64,000 nucleotides of DNA from Hypericum androsaemum (GCA_963995505.1 OZ023190.1:8151344-8215343), one strand, 5' to 3'; positions 1 through 16,287 are shown, counted from the stretch's first letter. Numbers and translations are program-made. The notes: generated by a model not told the origin, from the letters alone.

Positions 1-4424
<4,424 letters not shown>

Positions 4425-5065
4425 AGTTGCGGGGGGAGGCGGCTCGGGTTTTGGAAGTCAAAAGGGAGGAGATACGGATCGCGAGAAAGGATTAAAAAGG
4501 ATACGGGTCAGGGGCGGGAATGGAATGTCCATATTACCCTTGTAATAAGGGGTGAGTTTGGTGGGTCTTACGGTTTTTGGCCAGACTAAATTGACACCAA
4601 TATAGTCTATTCATAGAAATTCAAACTTTCTTTGTCACTGTTTCACTTGAAACTATCGTTTTCACGGTCTCAGTTAAAATTTAAAACGATCGTTTGCAAA
4701 ATCTCAATTTTGTACACTTTTTTTCAAAAAGTGACCAAGATAACTAAGACCTCAGACATTAAAGTATTGATAAAATATTTTATAAAGTCAAGTGAGTAGA
4801 TAACTAGTCCAAAATATGGCTACAAAAATAACGATATCGTCTAAAAATCGATCAGAAAAAATTACTTCACATTAGCAAATAAAAGGGAGGAGAAAAACGG
4901 TCCACATTTTCCAAATCACTTCACTCATTAACATGATTTACACATACAAACATGAAGGCTGAGGCAATTGCACACGCTTGATGTTCTAGATTTCTTACTT
5001 TAATCTTGTATGGAGATCACAGGTGGGTATACATTTCGGTTTGACGATTTTATAAAAATTGACAC

Positions 5066-5369
5066 TCGCCATGAAACTGCATGTGTGGTTTTGGTATGAA
5101 GTCGCACCTCAAAATCATACAGAAATTGTTCTTTTTAAGTCTCAATTTGTGCATTTTGCAGTGCGATGATTTTGGTCAGTTTGATATTTATAACTAGTTA
5201 AAGTGCATTGGTGGGAGTAGATTAATCAGCAATCATGAAACCACATATGCAGTTTCTGTATGAATTCACACCTCAAAACTACTCATGCAATCAATTTGTT
5301 TTTTTTTACATCTCGATTCGTGCCATTTCACACTTTGACGATTTTAGTCATTTTGATACTCACACCTAG
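5066..5369. repeat. diverged tandem duplication upstream of XRN4-like gene
   Basis: Two diverged direct copies, about 5066-5220 and 5236-5369, share the order: a 'cacatatgcagttt'-like motif, 'cacctcaaaa', an (A/T)-rich 'tctcaattt', then 'gatgattttggtcag' or 'gacgattttagtcat'. No ORF or RNA gene is visible. The rest of 4425-5065 is AT-rich spacer holding the promoter of the minus-strand XRN gene; I see no clear TATA box. Confidence 0.55.
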
Positions 5370-5682
5370 TGGCAGTGGATTGGGTCTTGAGTGAAGGGGT
5401 CATTCTGAACTATTTGGACTGGAGGACCGATAATGGCATGCTCCGGTTTTGATAATGACATATCCCGCTTACGACATTGGCATGTCTAGTTCTTGATAAT
5501 AGCTTGCGTCCTACGACAATGGCATGCCTAATTATCGGTAATGGCATGTTGGTGATCCACTGCTGCATGCACTATCTTTTTTCATTTTTTGTCCATATAT
5601 TTTAACTTTTTTTCAAAAAATCCCAATTATCTTTCAATCCAAACGATTTGTAATGGTCTCATTCCAGACCCAATCAAACCCC
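5370..5682. mobile_element. hAT-like MITE (8-bp target duplication)
   Basis: This is a 313-bp non-coding element. The ends are imperfect inverted repeats built around 'ggattgggtcttgagtgaa' on the left and 'cattccagacccaatc' on the right. Flanks are acacctag and acacctgg, an 8-bp duplication with one mismatch, as expected for hAT elements. The interior repeats 'aatggcatg' and 'gataatgacat', a theme shared with the MITEs at 29264-29669 and 51571-51975. Confidence 0.7.
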
Positions 5683-6640
5683 ACACCTGGTTTGAAAGAT
5701 GTGGGTGCGTGTAAAAAAAATTAGCGGAGGTATGGATGGTTCCGTCTATTAGGGCATTTGTGAGAAGTAGTTACGAAGACGTCATATGATAATGGAAGGG
5801 AGGGGTTGTACAATAAATAGGAAGACATATTCAATAACTTACATCAACCACCCATAGCAAATTATTATAATTTAATTAAAAAAATAAAATTTAAGTCGCT
5901 GAATATTTGTTGAGAAAATTTTATCATCTTATCCTACTTGAATTTGAGTTAATCAATTTAGTTATTATACGCACGATAAAAAAATAGAGATAAGTTCACT
6001 TAAGTACCTTATAGTTTCACGAATTATTACTTAAGTACATTGTGATAATTCAAATTATAATTCGTCGAATTTAAATTATCAAAACTATTACTCGTATTCA
6101 ATTTAACCATAGACGAATTCGAATTAGAAATCTTATTTATTCTTTTATTTTTTTAATTCAAATTATCAAAACTATTACTCGTATTCAATTTAACCAAGGA
6201 AGAATTCGGATTAGAAATCTTATTTATTTTTTAAATTTGATATTTAAATTTAGTTTGTATGTTTTTAGAATTTCTATATATTTTGGGGCACCAAATTAAG
6301 TTGTCTACATATCCCTAGCTCCGAGACTTAATCAAAGTCACGTAGTTCTCTTACCATTATGAAGCTATTCTCCTAGTCATGTATGTGTGTGCTTCCTCCT
6401 TTTTTTCCTCTTTTCAAATTTGATCATAGTTCTTTTATTTTATATTTTTCACATATAATTAGCGAGTCGAATTCGAATTTGTTCGCCGAATAATTTGCCG
6501 AATTGACGAATTTGGGATATATGGATTCAGATTCGATTCGTCCAAAGACGAATTAAAATTCGAATTGGGATTCATTTGAGTCGGCTCAAATCCAAATCAA
6601 ATTTTTGAAAAATCAAGTTGGATTCAATTCATGGTCACCC
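5683..6640. other. AT-rich spacer with a short tandem duplication
   Basis: No gene is seen. A block of about 70 bp is present twice (about 6062-6132 and 6156-6226; shared core 'caaaactattactcgtatt' and 'gaattagaaatcttattta'). The end 'catggtcacccct' near 6630 resembles the terminus of hAT-type elements, but no partner terminus was found. Confidence 0.5.
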
Positions 6641-6900
6641 CTACCCTGTGGTTTCAACTTTTTCCACTTTGGTGACAGAGGTTTTCTAAATTTGACACTT
6701 CCGGTGACAAACTATTATACATGATTAATTTTATCTCATTTATCATTTACATGGTTATCCTTGTGAGCGCTAAATTATATTTCTTTATCCTACGCAGCGT
6801 TGGCGTGGATAAATTAAAAAAATTCAATTGAATCCCTAACAAAAAATTACAAACCTATCTAAACCCTTGGCATTCGTCGATTCCAACACTTCCAACCCAC
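6641..6900. repeat. left inverted repeat of a TIR element split by nested insertions
   Basis: This stretch is inverted and diverged at 16560-16850. Shared blocks, in order from the outer end, are the 'tggtttcac'-type terminus, 'gacagaggttt', 'attaattttatctca', 'gtggataaattaaaaaa', 'atccctaacaaaaaa' and 'ttggcattc'. The pair brackets the Cassandra and copia insertions, so the host is inferred to be an old Mutator-like TIR element. Its outer sequence resembles the ends of the elements at 35772 and 39705. Confidence 0.6.
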
Positions 6901-7025
6901 ACTTTCCCCTTCACTTCTCTCTCTCCTCCCATATTTTATGTAGTTTCTCGACCTCTTCTAAAGTCTCAACCGTAACTACTCCAATCATGGTAGGTGCTTG
7001 AAACCTTCCTTTTGTTGTCATTTGT

Positions 7026-7653
7026 TGTGATACCCCGTGTACATTCTATTTGAAAGACTTAAGTTATTTGATGGACAATCTGTACCGACAAGGTGCATCT
7101 TCTTTTCTGGCACACATCTTGAGAGAACTCCAAGGTTTAATGCGTTTGACCTGGGCCATTTCAGGATGGGTGACCTTCTGGAAAGTTTCTTAGTTGTGTG
7201 TGAGTGAGGACAAAATACGCTAGAAAAGGTGTGTGTTGGTTTTTGGAGATAATCGATCGGATACGGGGCATTACAGGTGGTATCAGAGCAAGACCTCGGC
7301 TAGTACGGTGTAGTTCGAGGATCGAACATACCCAAATACAAAGAATTCTAGGATTGTCTCATTTTGGTGAGACGAGGGCGTCGCATATTGAAGGAGGAGT
7401 GAATATGATACTGTGTATATATTCTGTCTGAAAGGCTTAAGTGTTATGATTTGTACTATCTACACCAACAAGGTGCACCTTCTTTTCTGGCACACATCTT
7501 GAGATGACTCCGAGGTTAAATGCACTTGACCTAGGTAATTTCAGGATGGGTGACCTACTGGGAAGTTTCTAGATTGCGTGTGAGTAAGGACAAATCACAA
7601 TATAAAAGGCTTATGTTGGTATGTGGAGATAGTCGATCGGATCACGTGTCACA
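7026..7653 (+). mobile_element. Cassandra TRIM retrotransposon (complete)
   Basis: A complete small non-autonomous LTR element of 628 bp. LTRs are 7026-7275 and 7404-7653 (250 bp each); the first starts TGTGATACCCC and ends TTACA, while the second now starts TATGATAC. A 5-bp target duplication TTTGT sits at 7021-7025 and 7654-7658. The internal part is only 128 bp and has no ORF. A primer binding site TGGTATCAGAGC (7278-7289), complementary to initiator tRNA-Met, follows the first LTR. A purine tract (aaggaggagtgaa) precedes the second. Each LTR contains 5S rRNA-like sequence, the hallmark of Cassandra. Mobility would need proteins supplied by another element. Confidence 0.93.
7094..7200 (+). 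promoter_or_regulatory. 5S rRNA-like domain in Cassandra LTR (Pol III control region)
   Basis: The segment contains 'gagaactcc', 'tgcgtttgacctgggc' (box A-like) and 'aggatgggtgaccttctgg' (box C-like, 7163-7181), in the order found in plant 5S rRNA. It is diverged from functional 5S, so it is a derived domain and not a 5S gene. The second LTR has the same domain, with box C at about 7543-7565. Family knowledge says such domains can recruit Pol III; whether this copy does is not shown. Confidence 0.85.
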
Positions 7654-7693
7654 TTTGTATTATTTTTCATAAAAGAGTGATGAAAGTGAAAAT

Positions 7694-8279
7694 TATTGGA
7701 AAATAATTCAAGTTGGAGGATGAACAATGGTGTAGCATTGACTTCAAAGATCTTTCGATTCTTTTAGACAAATAATTCGACCCTCCGAATAAAATTGCTT
7801 GTACAACAGGTAGTGGATTATTGCCTTCAGCATACAGTGAAGCCCTAACACCGTAATCGAAGATCAAGGATTGTCCTTCCTTGACTCGACAAAGAACACA
7901 CTTTTGGAGTTTTCTGATGATACTTTATTGATGAAGGAGGTAGGAAAGCTTTTATGATGATTGATTAATTATGAGGATCAAAGCATCGTTATTTATAGGG
8001 AATTTACACATGTTACAAATGCCTCTTCATCACCAAAGAATGTATCTAACAAGTTTCAACAGTGGCTAATGGGAAGGTCATGTCTTGTTGAGTTTAAAAC
8101 CAAGAGTCACAAATTTGAACCTGTGCAGACCTGATCGGCTTTGTTTCTCCATTGGCGGCAGCGAAGAGACTAGCGTCTGCTAGATCCTCGGAACTTAATT
8201 TTCAAAAGACATGTACCATTTTGGGACAGGTCGATCACAGCCCAGAGGGGGCTGTCGCCCCTGGGACACACACCCACCC

Positions 8280-8311
<32 letters not shown>

Positions 8312-8355
8312 TCATAGCAATAAACAAAATGTGGCGTTATTGAAAATATCCAACA
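7694..8355 (-). repeat. 3' LTR of outer copia element, with C30 tract
   Basis: This aligns through most of its length with 15579-16287. It carries an uninterrupted run of 30 C (8281-8310) preceded by cacccaccca, where the partner LTR has two 'gggaccctgtcg' units. It holds one copy of the 'ttggcggcagc...aagagactagcg' unit that is present three times in the partner. Confidence 0.85.
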
Positions 8356-9130
8356 TTCTCCCCATATTGTCAAAAACCAAAAAAATAGCAAATAAAGTGA
8401 AATTTTTTAAAAATTGGAGTTGTTGGATCACTTAAGTGACTGCATACGTACCTGAGTGGGATCAAATCAACGTAGTTCAAAGAAGGATATAAATGAGCAT
8501 CATCGTAGAAACCAATACATAAATGATTGGTATCTTTTGGATTTGAACCTTCACTTAGTGTAAGAAATTCAAAGCCTTGTCGAGGTTCTATGGTGAATGA
8601 GTTTTAAACCAAGAACCCCTTGCGATAAAATCAGAATCTCCTCACATTTTAATTTCAGAGGATAATGTGTTATGTAGCTTGCACGTTAATGACCATGTGC
8701 TAATATCCTATATTCATGAGCCTTTTTTTAGAATGGTCTTATTCTCTTAGGAAATGGCCTGATTTTCATACTCATATAGGTAAGTCTCTTAAGGTATTTA
8801 TGTGATACACGTGTAAATTAACATAGACTTATTAAGAATTTACATTCATTCTCATTCATGCAGAACCACACTAATTCAGAAATGAGAAGTTTTGACTTAG
8901 TGCACCATAACCACTCTAATAACTTGTTGGTACCCATTGAACCTTGTTTATCCATTTCAAAACATAGGTTGGATTTCTGTTATTGGTGATCAACTTTCTT
9001 TCACAGACCTTAGTCCCATTCCTTTACACTTTATTAAAAATATTGCCCTTGGTAGACTCTTCGTAAATGGGTCTGCCAAGTTCTTCTTTGTTTCAATATA
9101 GATAACTACTAAAGAGCTTTGAATCTTAGA
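8356..9130 (-). pseudogene. 3' end of outer copia pol (RNase H tail) and untranslated region
   Basis: Read on the minus strand, about 9100-9000 encodes the C-terminal RNase H tail of copia Pol (motif NLADPFTKSLPR). It is followed by an untranslated stretch running to the polypurine tract at the LTR edge. The upstream part of the same RNase H domain lies beyond the nested copia, at 12010-12290. Confidence 0.75.
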
Positions 9131-9149
9131 TGATTTCTTATTGATCATA

Positions 9150-12009
9150 GCAGTTACATTTATACAGAGTTTTGAATCTAATCTGTTATGGCAATATCTA
9201 CTGTTATGGAAAGATAATATTTACACAATATGTGTAGTTACAATAGATTGATGTGGCGGACTGATCTTCCGGAATTAGGTGACGCACATCATGGCAGGAG
9301 ATCAATTTGGAGGCCGAGATTTGTGCTTGACAGGTAAGGCAGTAGCTGTTGAGGATATCTGCTCATTACTCCCCCGCAAGTGAATGGTCTTCGACCATGA
9401 GCTTGGAACGTAGCTGCTGGAAATGAGCTCTTGCAAGAGGCTTAGTAAGAATATCTGCAACTTGATCACGGCCTGAGATGAATCGAACGTGCAGCGTATC
9501 AGCAGCTACCATTTCACGCACAAAATGAAAACCGGGTTGGCGGACAGATATGTGGCACTCAAGTTATCACACCACAACACCGGAGGAGAACGACAAGGGA
9601 GTTGAATCTCTTTGAGAGGTGACTGAAGCCATACAACCTCGGAGGCCACAGTGGCCAGGGCACGGTACTCGGCTTTGGTTGAGGAGCGAGACACATCACG
9701 TTGCTTGCGCGATGACCAGGAGATCAAATTGGGACCGAGATACACAGCGTATCCAGTTGTCGAGCGGCGGTCTTCAGGACAGCTAGCCCAATCGGCATCG
9801 CTGTATCCAGAGAAGCAATGGATATTGGATTTTTACAGCAGTAGACCATGTGACTTGGTCCCTCGTAGGTATCGAAGGATGCGTTTGACGCGACTCCAGT
9901 GAGCAGGTGTTGGATCATGCATATACTGTGACACTCGGCCCACCGCGAAGGCAATTTCCGGGCGAGTGATGCCCAAGTATTGCAAACTGCCGACAATTTG
10001 GCGATATAGAACACCATCACAGTCAACCTCTTTCTTGGTGCCAGCATCAGAGACAACAGCTGGAGTAGACATGGGGTTGCAATTCACCATTTTTGCTTTT
10101 GCCAAAATTTCATCGATGTACTTTGATTGTGTAAGGAACAGACCTTTAGATGTCTTGTAAGTCTGAATTCCCAAGAAGAATGACAGTAACCCCAAGTCTT
10201 TGACAGCAAATTTTGCTTGAAGAAACTCCAGCAGCCGTTGTAATAGGATAGAATTGCTTCCTATAACAAGGATGTCATCCACATATACAAGGACGAACAT
10301 GTACAGGGAGCCTCGCACATAATAAAATAATGAGTGATCTGTCTTAGAACCACAAAACCCAACCTCATAAAGTGCCGCTCGGAGACAATGAAACCAGGCC
10401 CTCGGTGCTTGTTTAAGTCCGTATAAGGACTTTCGTAGCTTACACACATAATCTGGATATTTAGGATGAACAAAACCTTGAGGTTGGGTCATATACACAT
10501 GCTCAGTCAAGTGTCCATGTAAGAATGCATTAGAGATATCCAATTGTCTCACCGGCCAATTGAGCGATAGAGCAATAGAGAGTAGCAGCCGTACCTTTGC
10601 CGATTTGATGACCGGACTGAATGTCTCTTGAAAATCAATGCCTGGACACTGTTGGAAGCCTTTAGCAACCAACCGGGCTTTATAGCGAGCGACTGTTCCA
10701 TCAGCATGAAGCTTGATGCGGTATACCCATTTGTTGCCTAAGACGTTGGTAGCCGAGGACCGAGGGACAAGCACCCAGGTTTCATTTTTGAGCAGTGCAT
10801 TGAACTCGTCAACCATAGCCGCTCTCCAGTGGGGATCACGAAAGGCCTTCGAGAAACACGTCAAAGTTGGGGGCACCGTGGCCACTAGCGCCTGAGGGGT
10901 TTGAGTAGTCTGGGAACGGGTCACCATAGGATGACTCCGACGGGCAGTGGGCTTCGGAGGTGGTGCTGCGGGTGCTGTGGGTAGTGGAGGCGGTGTTGGA
11001 GGAGTTGTCGCAGTAGGTGCCCCTGCAGTGGTCCTCGGTCGACAGGTATAGACAATGAGTGGCTGGCGAGACTCCCTCGTTGTGGGAGTATCAGTTAGGC
11101 CTAAGTGAGACTGCTGAGGCTCAAGAATTGTTGGCGGGCCAACTGGGTTGGAGGGAACATTAGGGCCTAAGGTCTGTGTTTGGGCCCCTGGTGCTAGTGA
11201 CGGACCGAAAGTAGTGATATTACCAGGCCCAGCTGGGCCAATAAGGGTCTTGTTAGGGTTCTCATGCGGATTCCATAAATTGGCACGACCACCGGTGTAC
11301 TTCGGATCTGTAAAAGGAAAAATCAACTCATCAAAGAGAACATGACGGGAAATGATTATCTTATTAGTGTGTAAATCAAGACAGCGATATCCCTTATGAT
11401 TACGGCTATACCCTAAGAAAGCGCACGGAGCAGATCGAGGTTCTAATTTATGTTTCGTAAGAGGCCTCAACCAAGGATAGCACAGACACCCAATAACCCG
11501 TAGTGATGATAATGGTGGGGAGTCCCCAAATAATTTATGATATGGCGAGATGTTATCTAGAAGTGGCGTGGGAATGCGGTTAATGAGATATGCGGCTGAA
11601 TCAAATACCAAGGACCAATAACGCTGTGGTATAGAAGCATGATGCATAATAGAAAGGCATGTTTCAACTATATGCCTGTGTTTGCGTTCTGCACACCCAT
11701 TTTGTTCGGGTGTGTAGGGGCACGAAATACGATGAACGATGCCATTTTGAGTGAGGTATTTTTTGAGTGCTTGAAACTCTCCCCCCCCCAATCGGATTGA
11801 AAACTTTTGATGGGCTTGTCAAAGTATTTTTCAACTTGGGTCCTGAAAAGAACAAAGGCATTCAAAAGCTCTGATTTGCGCTTAAGGAAGTAAAGCCAAA
11901 TATATTTGCTGAAATGATCATAAAATACCACATAATAAGAATAACCATCGACAGATGTGACTGGGCTAGGTCCCCAAAGGTCACTACAGACAAAATGGGA
12001 TCTGTACAA
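9150..12009 (-). mobile_element. nested, 5'-truncated copia element
   Basis: A second copia lies in the RNase H region of the outer one. It has a 3' LTR-like segment (right edge at 9365; left edge unresolved, about 9150-9190), a purine tract ggggg just inside it, and pol from RNase H back to the middle of integrase. It ends abruptly at about 12009, where the outer copia RNase H resumes. It therefore lacks its 5' LTR, Gag, protease and the start of integrase. No target duplication is visible because of the truncation. Confidence 0.8.
9506..12009 (-). pseudogene. nested copia Pol: integrase-RT-RNase H, frameshifted
   Basis: Minus-strand reading gives integrase core residues (CSDLWGPSPVTSVDGYSYYV at 12009-11790; PYTPEQNGCAERKHRHIVET near 11700) and a proline/threonine-rich linker. 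Reverse transcriptase follows with WVYRIKLHADG, QLDISNAFLHG and the catalytic YVDDILVIG, then RNase H ([11 protein letters not shown] and VLWCDN). The frame breaks at about 11790 in a C-rich run and again at about 9830-9745 between RT and RNase H. The longest open stretch is 652 residues. It resembles the Retrofit/Ale type of plant copia, by eye only. Confidence 0.85.
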
Positions 12010-14498
12010 GTAAATTTCTAAACCATTCTACCTCCTTACATGCATCGGCTAATGTAATCAATTCTGACAACATTGTTGAATTAGAAATACAAGTCTGCTT
12101 CTTAAAACTTCAAGACACAGCAGCACCTCCTAATGTAATTATCCATCCACTAGTAGATTTCGACATGGATTCTACATCGTTCCAGTTAGCATCACTGTAT
12201 CCTTCCAATACATCGTATAGCCTTGGTAATGCATACCATAATCAATGGTTCCTTTTAAGTATCCCAACACTCTTGAAACTGCTGCCTAATATTTAACTCC
12301 TGAATTACTTAAGAAATGACATAGCACTCTCACAGCTTGAGCTACGTCCGGTCTTATGTAGCGTATAGTATATATAAGACTCCCAATAATACTAAAATAC
12401 TCAAGTTGTGCTTGAATGCGTCTAGTATTCTTCATCAACTTGATACTAGGGTCTAAAGGAGTGGGGGCTGATTTGTCATCGAAATGACCATACTTCTTGA
12501 GAAATTTCTCGATGTAATGAGATTGGGTTAACGCCAACTCATCTCCCTTTCATAGGATTTTAATTCCCAAGATCACATCAGCCTCTCCTAGATCATGCAT
12601 ATCAAATTTAGAGCTAAGAAACTTCTTTATTTCTTCCACACGAGATATGTTAGTAAAAAAAAGTATATTATCAACATATAAACAGAGAATTACACATTCA
12701 GAATCATCATGCTTACTATAAATACATTTATTATCATCATTAACAACAAAACTATATGATAAGGCAACTTTGTCAAACTTCGCATGCCATTGCGTGGGAG
12801 CTTGCTTCAAGCCATAAAGAGATTTCACTAACTTGCAAACTTTTTTCTCTTGGCCTGGTGTTATGAAACCCTCAGGTTGATCCATATATATTTCTTCTTC
12901 TAAATCACCATTTAAGAAAGCAGTTTTGACATCCATTTGATGTATAATTAACTTGTGAATAGATGCAAGTACAATTAAACAATGAATAGATGTGATGCGA
13001 TAGATAGGAGCATATATGTCAAAGTAATCAATTTAGTGTCTTTGTTATAACCCTTAGCAACCAATCTGGCCTTAAACTTATCAATAGAACCATCGGCATC
13101 AATTTCTTTTTCAATATCCATTTACATCCTATAGGCTTAGCACTAGGAGGTAAATCACATAATATCCAAGTACCGTTAGACATAATTGAATTCATCTCAT
13201 CATTAATAGCCTTTTTCAAAAAATGACATCTCTAGAGATCATAGCTTCAGAATAGATTTTTGGATCATTATCAACATGCATAACATGCTTAATAATATTA
13301 AGAATTTTATTCTTATTACCCTCTACAAGATATGTTATGAATTTTGAACTGTAGTTTTTCTCTATTCTTGCTCTCTTACTTCTTCTAGGTTTGATATCTT
13401 CAGTAAGGACTGTAGTCTCTACAGGTTCTAGACTAGATAACAAAGGATCTCCAGTGGGTTGAGTTTGGGAACTGTATTTAGTTAAGTTCTCAAAGAATTC
13501 TACATCTACATATTATATAATCTCAAAAGTGTCAAGGATAAGAACTCTGTAAGTTGTACTGTTAAGTGAATAACCTACAAATGCATATTTATAAGCCCTA
13601 TTTCATAACTTTGGTCGCATAGGATCAGACTTTCTAACATATGCTAAAAACCCCCAAACTTTAAGTCTTTTCAAATTTGGTTTTCTCTTAAACCACAATT
13701 CATAAAAAGAAATATTCTTTTTTTTCAAGGAAACTTTATTTAAGATATAACATGCTGATAATATAGCTTAAACATAACATTAACCATTTCTACCAAGGTT
13801 CTATTTTTCCTTTCAGCGATACCATTTTGTTGAGGTGTATATGGTATAGTAACCTGATGAACTAAACCTTGTTCTTGATAAAATAAAGTAAATTTAGTAG
13901 GGAAGTATTCACCACCACGATAAGAATGTAAAATTTTAATTTTCTCTCTTAATTGTGTCTCTACTTCCACTTTGTAAATCTTAAATTTATCAAAGACTTC
14001 GTCCTTAGTTCTCATCAAGTAAATATAAGCATACATAGTACTATCATCAATAAATGTTGCATAGTATTTATTTTCACTATGAGTCATGTGACTTTTCAAA
14101 TCACCTACATCACTATGCACCAATTCAAGAAAGGCTCAATGTCTAACTACAGATTTAAATAATGTTCTATGTAATTTTGTTTGTGCATATATTTCACATT
14201 TAAAAATATTTTTAAAATTACAATCAGAAATTAATCCTAATCTTTTCATGTTTCTAAGAGAATCATAATTCACATTTTCAAATCTAGCATGACATATATC
14301 AATGGAGTTAACAATATAAGTAGAATCATTATTTATTAGATTGAATTTAATCATCCTATTACAAGAGTATCCTTGTCCAACAAACATTCCATTTTTGGAC
14401 AGTACAAACTTATCACACTCATAAGTAACCTTGAATCCAGCTTTGTTAATAAGGACTCCAGAAACTAGATTCTTCAATGTCAGGGACATCTGGTACAT
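12010..14498 (-). pseudogene. outer copia Pol: GAG-pre-integrase, integrase, RT
   Basis: The Pol polyprotein of the outer copia is broken into several frames. Minus-strand segments: 14498-14136 GAG-pre-integrase (ICHARFENVNYDSLRNM), 14123-13740 integrase (HSDVGDLKSHMTHSENKYY; YTPQQNGIAERKNRTLVEM), 13219-13028 RT start (GTWILCDLPPSAKPIGCKWI) and 12936-12550 RT (MDVKTAFLNGDLEEEIYMDQ). RT continues with LYVDNILFF, where the usual YVDD reads YVDN, then 12537-12286 RT thumb/connection. RNase H motifs continue to 12010. The YVDD aspartate change plus frameshifts argue against activity. Confidence 0.82.
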
Positions 14499-15047
14499 TT
14501 TAAGAGTAAGAGTCTTTCTCGGAATAAATAGGAGTTCAACAATGTCTTTGACAATAACTTTACTGCTTAGGTTGTTTGCTGAAGTAACTTTGTTTCCTTT
14601 TCTAATAATCGGCTCATATGTTTTGTAACGATTTTTTTCTTTACAGATATGATGGTTGCACTAGTATCGTACCTTCATCTACCACTATAATCAATAACAG
14701 AATTGGCACATTGCACTACTGCGACAAGTTTGCCCTTTTCATCGACCATGTTTGCCTCACTTTTCAATTATTTATTTCGTTGACGATAGTCACGAGCATA
14801 ATGGCTGGGTTCTTACAGAAGGAGCAATCGCCCTTTTTATCTTTCTTGTTTGGATGTTTCTTCATAAACTGAGAATCATTCTTAGGCTTCAAAAAATTCT
14901 GAATTTTAACACTATTAGCCTTAGAAAAATTTCCAGTTTAATGACTGTCCCTCATTTCTCATTTATGAGAGTCATCTTCTTCGATACGAAGATGACTCTG
15001 TAAACCTTCATAGTCAATTTTAGCATGTTTAATTTTTTTTCTTGAAA

Positions 15048-15554
15048 TTATTTCAGGAAGGAGAAAGGCGGGAAATTATAACTCCAACAATGATTGACGA
15101 TGAGTAGAAGTTTGCTGACCTGGGCAATAATTGACTTACTGTCAACCTTCTTAAAATCCATGAAGTTGCATATCAAGAACTTCTTGTTGCTTGCTTCAGA
15201 AATCTTATATTTGTTATCCAGCGCAGTCCACAATTTCTTTGCAATCGGAATACTTCGATGAGCATTGTAAACATTTATCTCAAGAGCATTCAGAATATGA
15301 CCACGGCACATGAAATCATCCTCTTGACACTTCTTTCGTTTGGCCTTCAATTCATCACTGTCCTCTGCAGTAGCAGCAAGAATTTTCTCTGAACCATCTT
15401 CAAGAATGTACTATAATTTGATGGTGTTCAAGAAGAACTTTACTGTCTCTTGCCAACAAGTAAAGTTTTCACCATCAAAATATTCCAGACGATTCAAAGT
15501 CTGGTTCATGACTTGCAGAGATTATGTAGTAACAACCGAAGCATCACCCTCCAT
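15048..15554 (-). pseudogene. outer copia Gag, with early stop
   Basis: Gag starts at an ATG whose complement is 15552-15554 (MEGDASVVTT) and then meets a stop. Homologous reading resumes as LEYFDGENFTCWQETVKFFL and continues into a UBN2-type Gag domain to about 15048. A zinc-knuckle remnant (KGDCSFCK, then HYARDY in another frame) lies at about 14850-14800. The frame is broken at least twice, so this is a pseudogene. Confidence 0.72.
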
Positions 15555-15578
15555 TGTTGAGATTATTTGTCTAAAAAT

Positions 15579-16287
15579 TGTTAGAAAATAATTTGGGTTG
15601 AGGGATGAACAATGGTGTAGCAGTGACTTCAAAGATCTTTTGATTCTTTTAGATAAATAATTTAACCTCCGAATAAGTTCACAAGTACAACGGGTTAGTG
15701 AATTATCACCTTCAGGATACAGTAAAGTCCTAACACCATAATCGAAGTTCAAGGATTGTACTTTCTTGACTCGACTAAGAACACACTTTTTGAATTTTCT
15801 GATGATGCTTTATTGAGGAAGGAGGTAGGAAAGCTTTTATGATGATTGATTAATTATGAGGATCAAAGCACCGTTATTTATAGAGAATTTACACCTGTTA
15901 CAGGTGCTTCTTCATCACCAAAGAATATCTCTAACAGGTTTCAATGGTGACTAATGGGAAGGTCATGTCTTGTTGAGTTTAAAACCAAGAGTCACGAATT
16001 TGAATCTGTGCGGCCTGATCGGCAGCCGCTAAGAGATTAGTGCCCGCCAGGCTCGGCTTCTATTTCTCCATTGGCGGCAGCCAAGAGAATGGCGCCCACC
16101 AAGTCTGGCTTCTATTTCTCCATTGGCGGCCTCCAAGAGACTAGCGCCCGCCAGGTCCTTCGAACTTGATTTTCAAAAGACATGTACCATTTCGGAGGGG
16201 GCTGTCGCCGCTCCCGGGACCCTGTCGCCGCTCCCGGGACCCTGTCGTAGCGCCAAATAAAATGCGACGTTATTGAAAATATCAAAA
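15579..16287 (-). repeat. 5' LTR of outer copia element
   Basis: Partner of 7694-8355, starting TGTTAGAAAATAATTT on the plus strand. It contains three tandem copies of a unit of about 55-60 bp centred on 'ttggcggcagccaagaga' (about 16020-16160), against one in the other LTR, and a doubled 'cgctcccgggaccctgtcg' at 16209-16246. Confidence 0.85.

Larger units (their letters stand above)
7694..16287 (-). mobile_element. Ty1/copia retrotransposon (outer, decayed, with nested copia)
   Basis: The element is oriented on the minus strand. The 3' LTR lies at 7694-8355 (662 bp) and the 5' LTR at 15579-16287 (about 709 bp). The 3' LTR ends in 'gaaaatatccaaca' and is preceded on the minus strand by a polypurine tract (atatggggagaa). 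Internal order on the minus strand is Gag (from 15554), zinc-knuckle remnant (about 14820), Gag-pre-integrase (14498-14136), integrase (14123-13740), reverse transcriptase (about 13219-12286) and RNase H (from about 12290). RNase H is interrupted by a nested copia and resumes about 9100-9000 with IETKKNLADPFTKSLPR. No clean target duplication and no standard primer binding site were seen. Multiple frameshifts make it non-autonomous. Confidence 0.88.

Noticed and set aside
7094..7200. Functional 5S rRNA gene
   Set aside because: Sequence is diverged outside the control boxes and lies in Cassandra LTRs in four copies; it is a 5S-derived domain.
8152..8435. Overlapping ORFs with proline or glycine runs
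   Set aside because: Translations of the C30 homopolymer inside an LTR.
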